This document shows positions 13,582 through 20,430 of a stretch of DNA of 20,430 bases, one piece after another (positions within the stretch are counted from its first letter, which is position 1; the number at the start of each line of letters is the position of its first letter). The stretch lies in assembly GCA_964591105.1 (NCBI GenBank), contig CAZPZR010000031.1, positions 1-20,430 of the forward strand. Direction: 5' to 3'. The position numbers and the translations under genes are program-made. The stretch is from CAZPZR01 sp964591105 (GTDB taxonomy: Bacteria > Bacillota > Clostridia > Lachnospirales > Lachnospiraceae). The notes under the pieces were generated by a model. The model saw only the letters and a program-made list of their open reading frames with translations, ran no database searches and was not told the origin of the DNA.

Positions 13582-15657
13582 ATGAAAGTTTACAGAACGG
13601 ACGAAATTAGAAATGTTGTCCTTTTAGGACATGGAGGGAGTGGAAAGACAAGCCTTGTAGAAGCAATGGCTTATGTATCAGGTGCAACAAATCGTATGGG
13701 TAAAGTAGCGGACAAGAATACGATTAGTGACTTCGATAAAGAAGAACAGAAACGTGAATTTTCCATTAGTACATCTTTAGTACCAATTGAATGGGAAAAA
13801 GCGAAAATCAATATCCTGGACACTCCTGGTTATTTCGACTTTGTCGGAGAAGTGGAAGAAGCAGTGAGTGCAGCAGACGCAGCAGTTATCGTAGTATCAG
13901 GAAAAGCAGGTGTTGAAGTAGGAACGGAAAAAGCATGGGAATTATGTGATAAATACAACCTGCCACGTATGGTCTATGTAACAGAGATGGACGTAGATGA
14001 TGCATCTTTCCGTGAAGTTGTACAACAGTTGACAGACAGATACGGAAAAGTAATCGCTCCTCATTTCCAACCAATCCGTGAAAATGAAAAGTTAGTTGGT
14101 TACGTAAATATTATTAAGAACGCCGGAAGACGTTACACAGGAATCGGACAGAGAGAAGAATGTGAAATTCCAGAATATTGTAAAGAAAACCTGGAATTAT
14201 ATCGTGAAAAATTATTAGAGGCAGTAGCAGAAATTTCTGATGAATATATGGAAAGATATTTCTCAGGGGATGAGTTCTCAGTAGAAGAAATTCGTGCGGC
14301 AATGAGAACAGAAGTTATGGAAGGAACAATCGTACCAGTAGCAATGGGATCTAACATCCAGGCACAGGGTGTTTCCAACCTCTTATCTGATATCGTAAGA
14401 TTCTTCCCAAGCCCTGACTGGAGAGAATGCGTAGGATTTAACCGTAAGACAAATGAAATCTACGAAGCAAATTATGATTTCGCAAAAGCAAAATCAGCAT
14501 ATGTCTTCAAGACAATGGTGGACCCATTTATTGGTAAGTACTCATTTGTTAAGGTTTGCTCAGGAGTATTAAAAGGTGAAGATACATTGTACAACCCAAC
14601 ATCTGAAGCAGATGAAAAACTCGGAAAGATTTACACAATGGTTGGTAACAAACCAGTAGAAGTAAGCGAACTTTTTGCAGGAGATATCGGTGCAATCGCG
14701 AAGTTGGCAAATACAAGAACTGGCGATACACTTTCTGCAAAGAACACACCAGTGCTCTATGGTAAGACAGAATATTCTAAACCTTATACATATATGAAAT
14801 ATGTAACAAAGAACAAAGGCGATGAAGACAAAGTTTCTCAGGCACTTCAGAAAATGATGGCAGAAGACGTAACTTTGAAAGCGGTAAATGATAGCGAAAA
14901 CCGTCAGTCTCTCATCTATGGTATGGGCGACCAGCATTTGGAAATCGCAGTAAGCAAGCTGGCAGAAAGATATAAGTGTGAAGTGACTTTGGAAACACCA
15001 AAGGTTGCATTCCGCGAAACAATCAAGAAAAAATCTGACGTTGATACAAAATACAAGAAACAGTCTGGTGGACATGGACAGTATGGACACGTTAAGATGA
15101 AATTTGAACCATCTGGAGATCTTGAGACACCTTACGTATTCGAAGAATGTGTAGTAGGTGGAGCAGTTCCAAAGAACTACTTCCCTGCAGTTGAAAAAGG
15201 ACTTCAGGAATCTGTTGTGAAAGGGCCTCTCGCTGGCTACCCAGTAGTAGGTGTGAAAGCAACACTTTACGATGGATCTTATCATCCAGTAGACTCTTCT
15301 GAAATGGCGTTCAAGACAGCGACAATTCAGGCATTCAAGAAAGGTGTAATGGAAGCTTCTCCAGTACTCCTTGAACCAATCGCTTCTGTAAAAGTAGTTG
15401 TTCCAGATGATTACACAGGAGATGTAATGGGAGATCTGAACAAACGTCGTGGCCGTGTACTTGGTATGAACCCATTGGCAAATGGTGCGCAGGAAATCGT
15501 AGCAGATGTACCTATGACAGGCATGTTTGGATACTGCACAACACTTCGTTCTATGACAGGTGGACGCGGAAGTTATTCTTATGAATTTGCTCGTTATGAA
15601 CAGGCTCCATCAGATATTCAGGAAGCTGAAATCGCAAAAAGGGCTGCAGAAGAATAA
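13582..15657 (+). CDS. Elongation factor G-like translation GTPase (EF-G paralogue)
   Basis: 691 aa, the size of full EF-G. Canonical EF-G moves tRNAs and mRNA through the ribosome with GTP; this looks like a divergent paralogue of the kind annotated as FusA2 or 'EF-G-like'. P-loop GHGGSGKT (16-23) replaces the usual AHIDAGKT; G3 is DTPGYFDF (80-87). At the G4 position, normally NKxD, the chain reads TEMD (134-137). Domain II follows at about 290-385 and domain III to about 470. Domain IV carries the EF-G block SGGHGQYGHVKMKF (495-508), and domain V ends near 680. ATG 13582 is set by AAGGAGG at 13565-13571; the frame extends to a GTG at 13543, next to the promoter -10. No ribosomal protein or EF-Tu genes are adjacent, unlike the usual str operon. 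It has its own promoter and terminator. Confidence 0.88.
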   Translation: MKVYRTDEIRNVVLLGHGGSGKTSLVEAMAYVSGATNRMGKVADKNTISDFDKEEQKREFSISTSLVPIEWEKAKINILDTPGYFDFVGEVEEAVSAADAAVIVVSGKAGVEVGTEKAWELCDKYNLPRMVYVTEMDVDDASFREVVQQLTDRYGKVIAPHFQPIRENEKLVGYVNIIKNAGRRYTGIGQREECEIPEYCKENLELYREKLLEAVAEISDEYMERYFSGDEFSVEEIRAAMRTEVMEGTIVPVAMGSNIQAQGVSNLLSDIVRFFPSPDWRECVGFNRKTNEIYEANYDFAKAKSAYVFKTMVDPFIGKYSFVKVCSGVLKGEDTLYNPTSEADEKLGKIYTMVGNKPVEVSELFAGDIGAIAKLANTRTGDTLSAKNTPVLYGKTEYSKPYTYMKYVTKNKGDEDKVSQALQKMMAEDVTLKAVNDSENRQSLIYGMGDQHLEIAVSKLAERYKCEVTLETPKVAFRETIKKKSDVDTKYKKQSGGHGQYGHVKMKFEPSGDLETPYVFEECVVGGAVPKNYFPAVEKGLQESVVKGPLAGYPVVGVKATLYDGSYHPVDSSEMAFKTATIQAFKKGVMEASPVLLEPIASVKVVVPDDYTGDVMGDLNKRRGRVLGMNPLANGAQEIVADVPMTGMFGYCTTLRSMTGGRGSYSYEFARYEQAPSDIQEAEIAKRAAEE

Positions 15658-15687
15658 ATTTGAAATTTAACATGATTCTAACAGAAG

Positions 15688-15710
15688 AAAAGCCCGGCAG
15701 GGCTTTTTTT
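15688..15710 (+). terminator. Intrinsic terminator after the EF-G-like gene
   Basis: AAAAGCCC (15688-15695), loop GGCA, GGGCTTTT (15700-15707) and a run of seven T to 15710: a textbook rho-independent terminator. Confidence 0.93.
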
Positions 15711-15723
15711 CTTGTATTGAAAG

Positions 15724-15732
15724 TGTTATAAT
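15724..15732 (+). promoter_or_regulatory. Extended -10 promoter for trkA
   Basis: TGTTATAAT: a consensus TATAAT (15727-15732) with an upstream TGN extension. No good -35 exists at 17 nt, as that position falls in the T run of the preceding terminator, so the extension probably substitutes for it. Confidence 0.6.
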
Positions 15733-15773
15733 TGCTCGTAAACGAATTGTACATTGTTTGTGAGGATATGAAA

Positions 15774-17132
15774 ATGAATATTGTAATTATAGGGGATGGA
15801 AAGGTTGGCCATAAGCTGGCTGTCAATTTGTCCGAAGAAAATTATGACATTATTTTGATTGATGAAAATGAGGGAAAACTGAAAGAAGCACTGAATCAGA
15901 TGGATATTTTCTGCATTACTGGAAATGGCGTCGATGTAGAAGTGTTGAAGCAGGCGGAAGTACCACATGCAGATTTGGTCATTGCATGTACTTCTTCCGA
16001 CGAGATGAATATGCTGAGCTGCCTTTTGTCAAAAAGACTTGGCGCAAAGCATACGATTGCCCGCGTAAGAAGTCCACTTTATTATAAACAGATTGATATT
16101 TTAAAAGAAGATTTACACTTGAGTATGGCAGTAAATCCGGAACTTACTGCAGCAAATGAAATTGCGAGAGTCGTTGTATTTCCAGAGGCAAGCAAGGTTG
16201 AGACTTTCATGAAAGGCCGTGTGGAACTGGTGGAATCTGTGGTACAGGCAGACAGCCGTTTAGTAGGACTTTCTCTGGCGGAAGTGTACCAGAAGTTCCA
16301 GATTAAGATTCTGGTATGTGCGGTGAAGCGAGGAAATGAAGTGTATATTCCAGATGGACAGTTTGTTCTGCAAAAGGGGGACAGACTGCACATTGCAGCT
16401 TCCCATCAGAATTTGAAGACATTCTTCCGAGTGGTTGGAAGAAAGATGACAAAAGTGAGAAATGTAATGATTCTTGGCGGTGGACACGTATGTTTCTACC
16501 TTGCTGTGCAGCTGTTGCAGGCAGGAATGCAGGTGAAGATTATTGAGCGTAACTTAAAGCGCTGCGAAGAGTTGTGTGAATTACTTCCGAAGGCAACCAT
16601 CATCCATGGGGATGCGACGAATCATGAGATTCTTCTGGAAGAAGGACTGGATCATGCAGACGCGCTGGTTGCTTTGACAGGCATGGATGAAGAGAATATT
16701 ATTACAAGTTTGTATGCGAAGTCTCAGGGCGTTGGAAAAGTTATTGCCAAGGTCAACGAAGATACAAGAGCGCAGATGGTAGAAAGCTTTGGGATTGACA
16801 GTATCGTATCTGCTAAAAGTGCTACAGCAGATGCTATTATGAGTTATGTAAAAGCGAGAAATAACTCTTATAGCAATGAAAATGTTGAGACCATGTACCG
16901 TCTTTTGAATGGAAAAGTAGAAGCGCTGGAATTTATTGTAAAGAAAGAAAGCAAATATACAAATGTTCCATTGAAAGATTTGTCTTTGAAAAAGAACAAT
17001 TTGATTGCGTGCATTGGACGAAAGAGAAAAATTATCATTCCAAATGGTGATGACTGGTTGGAAGCAGGCGACAGTGTAATTGTTGTTACGATGAACCAAA
17101 AGGTGAATAACATCGCGGACATTATGGAGTAA
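15774..17132 (+). CDS. trkA: Trk potassium uptake system, regulatory subunit TrkA
   Basis: 452 aa, about the size of E. coli TrkA (458). It is a cytoplasmic, nucleotide-binding protein that gates the TrkH channel. It has two RCK units, each a Rossmann (TrkA_N) domain plus a TrkA_C domain. The first starts IVIIGDGKVG (3-12) with the acidic ILID at 27-30 and SSDEMNM further on. The second starts VMILGGGHVC (231-240), where the last glycine of the usual GxGxxG is Cys, and has HGDATNHEIL and LTGMDEENI. ATG 15774 is chosen because GAGG at 15762-15765 leaves 8 nt; ATG 15768 leaves only 2, and a TTG at 15732 overlaps the promoter. trkH follows after 16 nt. Confidence 0.96.
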   Translation: MNIVIIGDGKVGHKLAVNLSEENYDIILIDENEGKLKEALNQMDIFCITGNGVDVEVLKQAEVPHADLVIACTSSDEMNMLSCLLSKRLGAKHTIARVRSPLYYKQIDILKEDLHLSMAVNPELTAANEIARVVVFPEASKVETFMKGRVELVESVVQADSRLVGLSLAEVYQKFQIKILVCAVKRGNEVYIPDGQFVLQKGDRLHIAASHQNLKTFFRVVGRKMTKVRNVMILGGGHVCFYLAVQLLQAGMQVKIIERNLKRCEELCELLPKATIIHGDATNHEILLEEGLDHADALVALTGMDEENIITSLYAKSQGVGKVIAKVNEDTRAQMVESFGIDSIVSAKSATADAIMSYVKARNNSYSNENVETMYRLLNGKVEALEFIVKKESKYTNVPLKDLSLKKNNLIACIGRKRKIIIPNGDDWLEAGDSVIVVTMNQKVNNIADIME

Positions 17133-17148
17133 GGAGCCTGGAGAAGTT

Positions 17149-18594
17149 ATGAATGGAAAGATGATTCGATATATTGTAGGAAAGATGCTTGGTGTAGAGG
17201 CATTGTTGCTTTTACTGCCGGCAGCAGTTGGCCTGATTTATCAAGAAGAAAGTGGCAAATGCTTTCTGATTACAGCTGCAATTCTGGGAGTGATCTATTT
17301 ACTCTTAGGAAGAAAAAAACCTACAAATTCAAGATTTTATGGGAAAGACGGCATGATCGTTGTTGCGAGTGCATGGGTATTCTGGTCCTTATTTGGAGCA
17401 TTACCATTTACAATGTCAGGATGCATTCCGAACTATTTGGATGCATTTTTCGAGATTGTGTCAGGATTTACAACTGCAGGCTCTACGATCTTGACAGACG
17501 TAGAAGCCTTACCACAATGTATGCTTTTCTGGAGAAGTTTTAGTCATTGGATTGGTGGAATGGGCGTGCTCGTTTTTGTTATGGTGCTGACATCTCTGGA
17601 CAAGAAAAGCTCAATGTATCTGATGAAAGCAGAAGTTCCAGGACCTGAGAAGGATAAGCTGGTGCCAAAGATGACGTCTACGGCACGAATACTGTATGGA
17701 ATGTATTTTATCTTTACAGTTACAGAAGTAATCTTACTGCTTTTTGGTGGGATGAACCTGTTCGACAGTTTGATTCATTCCTTCGGAAGTGCCGGAACCG
17801 GTGGATTCTCGAACTACAATGACAGCGTGGGACATTTTAACAGCGTGTATATTGAGACTGTGATTACAACATTTGTAATTCTGTTTGGTGTAAACTTTAA
17901 CTTATACTTTATTGCTGTCCTTGGAGATGTGAAAAGTGTCGTGAAAAATGAAGAACTTCGCGCATATTTGCTGATTATTGCAGCAGCGACAGGGGCAATT
18001 ACGTTAAATATCTATAACCAGTACGGAAGTATTATCAAAGCATTTCGATACGCAATCTTCCAGGTTGCAACGATTATTACGACCACTGGATACTCGACTG
18101 CGGATTATGTTACGTGGCCGATGTTCTCACAATGTGTGCTGGTGATTCTTATGATTATCGGTGGCTGTGCTTCTTCTACGAGTGGAGGAATCAAGGTTTC
18201 AAGATTCTTGATGGTGTTAAAAAGTATCAAGCGCGAAATCAAACAGATGGTACATCCAAAGTCTGTCAGTATCATTCGTGTGAATGGAAAGAAAATTGGA
18301 ACAGATGTTTTGAGAAGTCTTTACATCTATTTGCTTGCTTACGCAGGAATTTTCGTAGGATCTGTGCTGATTGTTTCGTTGGACAATTTTGACTTTGGGA
18401 CAACCTTTGGTGCAGTAATTACTACGTTAAATAACGTAGGACCTGGAATTGGCATGGTAGGGCCAACTGGAAACTTTTCGGCATTTTCCCCACTGTCAAA
18501 GCTGGTATTTTGTCTGAATATGTTGGCAGGGCGTTTGGAAATATTCCCATTTTTAATGTTGTTTACAGCATTTAAGTGGAAAAAAGAATTTTAA
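17149..18594 (+). CDS. trkH: Trk potassium uptake system, membrane channel TrkH
   Basis: 481 aa. It is the pore subunit of the Trk system, built from four M1-P-M2 units. All four filter loops are visible: SGFTTAGST (105-113), GSAGTGGFS (213-221), TTTGYST (311-317) and NNVGPGIG (428-435). The signature HWIGGMGVLVFVM (133-145) is present, and CASSTSGGIKVSRF (340-353) matches the family block at the kinked helix D3M2, next to the cytoplasmic basic stretch KSIKREIKQ. ATG 17149 is preceded by GGAG at 17140-17143 (5-nt gap) and AAGGAG at 17131-17136. It shares a transcript with trkA upstream and an unrecognised gene 12 nt downstream. Confidence 0.96.
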   Translation: MNGKMIRYIVGKMLGVEALLLLLPAAVGLIYQEESGKCFLITAAILGVIYLLLGRKKPTNSRFYGKDGMIVVASAWVFWSLFGALPFTMSGCIPNYLDAFFEIVSGFTTAGSTILTDVEALPQCMLFWRSFSHWIGGMGVLVFVMVLTSLDKKSSMYLMKAEVPGPEKDKLVPKMTSTARILYGMYFIFTVTEVILLLFGGMNLFDSLIHSFGSAGTGGFSNYNDSVGHFNSVYIETVITTFVILFGVNFNLYFIAVLGDVKSVVKNEELRAYLLIIAAATGAITLNIYNQYGSIIKAFRYAIFQVATIITTTGYSTADYVTWPMFSQCVLVILMIIGGCASSTSGGIKVSRFLMVLKSIKREIKQMVHPKSVSIIRVNGKKIGTDVLRSLYIYLLAYAGIFVGSVLIVSLDNFDFGTTFGAVITTLNNVGPGIGMVGPTGNFSAFSPLSKLVFCLNMLAGRLEIFPFLMLFTAFKWKKEF

Positions 18595-18606
18595 TGGAGG
18601 AACTGT

Positions 18607-20220
18607 ATGAAAGGAAAAGGAAAACTTGCGATTGCATTAGGAATCGCGGTGCTGTTGGCGGTTTATTATTATGTAACACTTCCAGCCATTAATTTACATT
18701 CTTCAGATACATGGTTTTATCTGTTGATCCTTCTGGTCGTACTTTTGATGCTTTATCTTGGAAGAAAAAAGACGGCAGTCCGAGGAATCAGAGATCTGAA
18801 AGAAAATAAAGTAGTAAAAGCATTTGTGATTGTAATCGTGGGGCTTGGTGTTATTTATGCGGCAGGTACAATTCTTTCTTCACCAATTATCAATGCGAAA
18901 AAGTATCAGAAGTTGATGAGTGTAGAAGAGGGAGAATTTACGGAAGATGTGGAAGAAATATCTTTCGACAAGATTCCATTGTTAGACCGAGATACGGCAG
19001 AACTTCTCGGCGATCGTAAGATGGGAAGTATGGTGGATATGGTATCACAGTTCGAAGTAGATAACATTTACAGCCAGATCAATTATAAGGACAACCCGGT
19101 GCGCGTATCACCACTTCGCTATGCGAATCTGATCAAGTGGTTCACCAATCAGTCCGATGGAATTCCAGCGTATATCCGCATCAATATGGCGACACAGACA
19201 ACGGAACTTGTGAAGCTGGAAGAAGGAATGAAGTATACAACAAGTGATCATTTCAACCGCAACATTTACAGACATTTGAGATTCGCACACCCAACATATA
19301 TTTATGGGGAGCTGAACTTTGAAATCGATGAAGATGGTGTGCCATACTGGATTGCACCAGTGAAAAAGTACAATATCGGATTGTTTGGCGGTGAGACAGT
19401 AGGAAAAGTTGTTATCTGTAATGCTATTACAGGTGAGATGGAAACTTACGCAATTGATGACGTTCCACAGTGGGTGGATTGTGCGTATTCCGCAGACCTC
19501 CTGGTAGAGCTGTTTGACTACTACGGAACATTAAAGCATGGATTCTTAAACAGCGTGTTGAGTCAGAAAGATTGCTTGGAAACGACAGACGGATTTAACT
19601 ACCTTGCAATTGACGATGATGTGTGGGTATACACAGGCGTAACCTCTGTAAATGGAGACCAGTCCAACGTAGGATTCGTACTTTCAAATCGCAGAACAAT
19701 GGAAACAAAATACTACACAGTAGAAGGTGCAACCGAAGCGTCAGCAATGTCTTCCGCAGAAGGACAGGTTCAGAACCTGAAGTATACAGCAACATTTCCA
19801 TTGCTTCTGAATATATCTGACGAACCAACTTATTTCATTGCATTAAAGGATGATGCAGGACTTGTAAAGAAATATGCGATGGTAAATGTGCAGAAATATC
19901 AGATTGTAGCAGTAGGCGACAGCGTTAGCCAGTGTAGAGAAAATTATCTAGAACTTCTTTATAACAATGGTGTGAAACAGGAAGCAGAAGATACGAGAGA
20001 AGTATTGACTGTAACAGGTACGGTCACAAAGATTGCACAGGCAGTTCTAGACGGAACTTCTCACTATTATCTGATGCTAGATGAAAGCGAGGATATCTAT
20101 GATGTGTCTGTTGCAGAATTACTGGATGTTGTACGATGTGAAGTAGGACAGAAAGTGACAATGGAATACAAAGAGGATGAAACTGCGAAAGTGGTTGTGT
20201 CATTTGCTATAAAAGAATAA
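18607..20220 (+). CDS. Unrecognised membrane-anchored protein in the trk unit
   Basis: 537 aa; I do not recognise a named family. Three hydrophobic segments are visible at about 7-27, 36-52 and 71-92. Lysines and arginines lie before the first (MKGKGK) and between the second and third (GRKKTAVRGIRDLKENK), so the positive-inside rule puts the remaining 440 residues outside the membrane. That part is hydrophilic and beta-rich in look. Two stretches share a pattern: about 246-290 (VPYWIAPVKKYN... GKVVICNAITGEMETYAID) and about 339-375 (VWVYTGVTSVNG... GFVLSNRRTMETKYYTVEG), which resembles repeated PepSY-like units. The last 70 residues (LTVTGTVTKIAQ... YYLMLDES) look like a small OB-type barrel. 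ATG 18607 follows GGAGG (18596-18600). The 12-nt gap to trkH and the terminator at 20229-20280 show it is the last gene of the trk transcript. No function should be assigned from this alone. Confidence 0.85.
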   Translation: MKGKGKLAIALGIAVLLAVYYYVTLPAINLHSSDTWFYLLILLVVLLMLYLGRKKTAVRGIRDLKENKVVKAFVIVIVGLGVIYAAGTILSSPIINAKKYQKLMSVEEGEFTEDVEEISFDKIPLLDRDTAELLGDRKMGSMVDMVSQFEVDNIYSQINYKDNPVRVSPLRYANLIKWFTNQSDGIPAYIRINMATQTTELVKLEEGMKYTTSDHFNRNIYRHLRFAHPTYIYGELNFEIDEDGVPYWIAPVKKYNIGLFGGETVGKVVICNAITGEMETYAIDDVPQWVDCAYSADLLVELFDYYGTLKHGFLNSVLSQKDCLETTDGFNYLAIDDDVWVYTGVTSVNGDQSNVGFVLSNRRTMETKYYTVEGATEASAMSSAEGQVQNLKYTATFPLLLNISDEPTYFIALKDDAGLVKKYAMVNVQKYQIVAVGDSVSQCRENYLELLYNNGVKQEAEDTREVLTVTGTVTKIAQAVLDGTSHYYLMLDESEDIYDVSVAELLDVVRCEVGQKVTMEYKEDETAKVVVSFAIKE

Positions 20221-20228
20221 GTAAGACG

Positions 20229-20280
20229 ATGGGATACTGAATGGATAAAAAGATTCAGTATCCCATTTTTATATTTTTTT
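20229..20280 (+). terminator. Terminator of the trk unit
   Basis: A perfect 14-bp stem (20229-20242 with 20253-20266), a 10-nt loop and a T-rich tail (TTTTTATATTTTTTT to 20280). Confidence 0.95.
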
Positions 20281-20416
20281 GAAAAATGTGTCACGAATCA
20301 CTTGCTTATGCCCTTATATAAAGTAGATGAGTACTTCGAGAAAAGATTTGTTTGTTTTTCAGGAATACTTCATTTAATATAGTGTATAGCAGTAGTTGGG
20401 AAAATGAGGAAGAAAG

Positions 20417-20430
20417 ATGTTAACACTATA
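20417..20430 (+). CDS. Possible start of a further gene, cut by the window end
   Basis: ATG at 20417 is preceded by GAGGA at 20406-20410 with a 6-nt gap and is open (M-L-T-L) to the end. Only four codons are visible, so nothing can be said about the product. The 136 nt before it are A+T-rich; TATAGT at 20378-20383 could be a -10, but no matching -35 is convincing. Confidence 0.35.

Noticed and set aside
14569..15285. 238-codon open frame on the minus strand inside the EF-G-like gene
   Set aside because: It lies wholly antisense to a clear EF-G-like gene, has no family motif, and has the Cys/Phe/Leu-rich make-up typical of an antisense shadow of A-rich codons.
15711..15773. c-di-AMP (ydaO-type) riboswitch before trkA
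   Set aside because: Such riboswitches are common before potassium genes, but only 63 nt separate the terminator from the trkA start, too short for that RNA.
1..20430. Mobile elements, phage genes, CRISPR arrays, toxin-antitoxin or defence systems
   Set aside because: No transposase, integrase, regularly spaced repeats or defence-type proteins were seen; apart from the unrecognised gene at 18607, every sizeable coding region fits a known family.

Overview
The window looks like a chromosomal core segment of a low-GC, spore-forming Firmicute, most likely a Clostridia/Lachnospiraceae-type anaerobe. This is inferred from A+T-rich codon use, strong AGGAGG-type ribosome sites, a SpoIID-family sporulation protein, a Phe T-box, paired pheS-pheT, and the general gene content; no rRNA or species marker is present. 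I see no insertion sequence, prophage, CRISPR array, tRNA or rRNA.

Layout. (1) 1-208: the 3' two-thirds of an RNA that resembles 6S RNA, followed by an intrinsic terminator. (2) 209-2966, plus strand: a SpoIID/LytB-family protein, a YihY-type membrane protein with its own promoter, and a small cysteine-rich C_GCAxxG_C_C protein, ending at a long hairpin. (3) 3112-4293: a monocistronic lipoprotein with two rhodanese domains. (4) 4302-10826: a strong promoter and a T-box leader with a UUC specifier, driving pheS-pheT, then sppA, an RDD membrane protein and queA with short gaps or overlaps, closed by a hairpin that can work as a terminator on both strands. (5) 10982-13364, minus strand: tyrA-aroA (prephenate dehydrogenase with ACT domain, then EPSP synthase), from a promoter at 13458-13430 whose -10 is flanked by an 8-bp inverted repeat; aroA is visibly richer in G+C than its neighbours. 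(6) 13514-15710, plus strand: an EF-G-like translation GTPase with its own promoter and terminator. (7) 15724-20280: trkA-trkH (potassium uptake) and a third, unrecognised gene for a membrane-anchored protein with a large probable extracytoplasmic domain, ending at a perfect 14-bp terminator stem. A new gene probably begins at 20417.

How the genes fit together. Phenylalanine runs through two parts: the T-box senses uncharged tRNA-Phe for PheST, while tyrA and aroA serve aromatic amino-acid synthesis. TrkA and TrkH are the regulatory and pore parts of one potassium system. Most of the window is well-known housekeeping content. The observations I would look at again are the duplicated translation-initiation region with a start-stop codon pair ahead of tyrA, the inverted repeat around the tyrA promoter, the EF-G paralogue with a non-canonical G4 motif, and the unrecognised trk-linked membrane protein.
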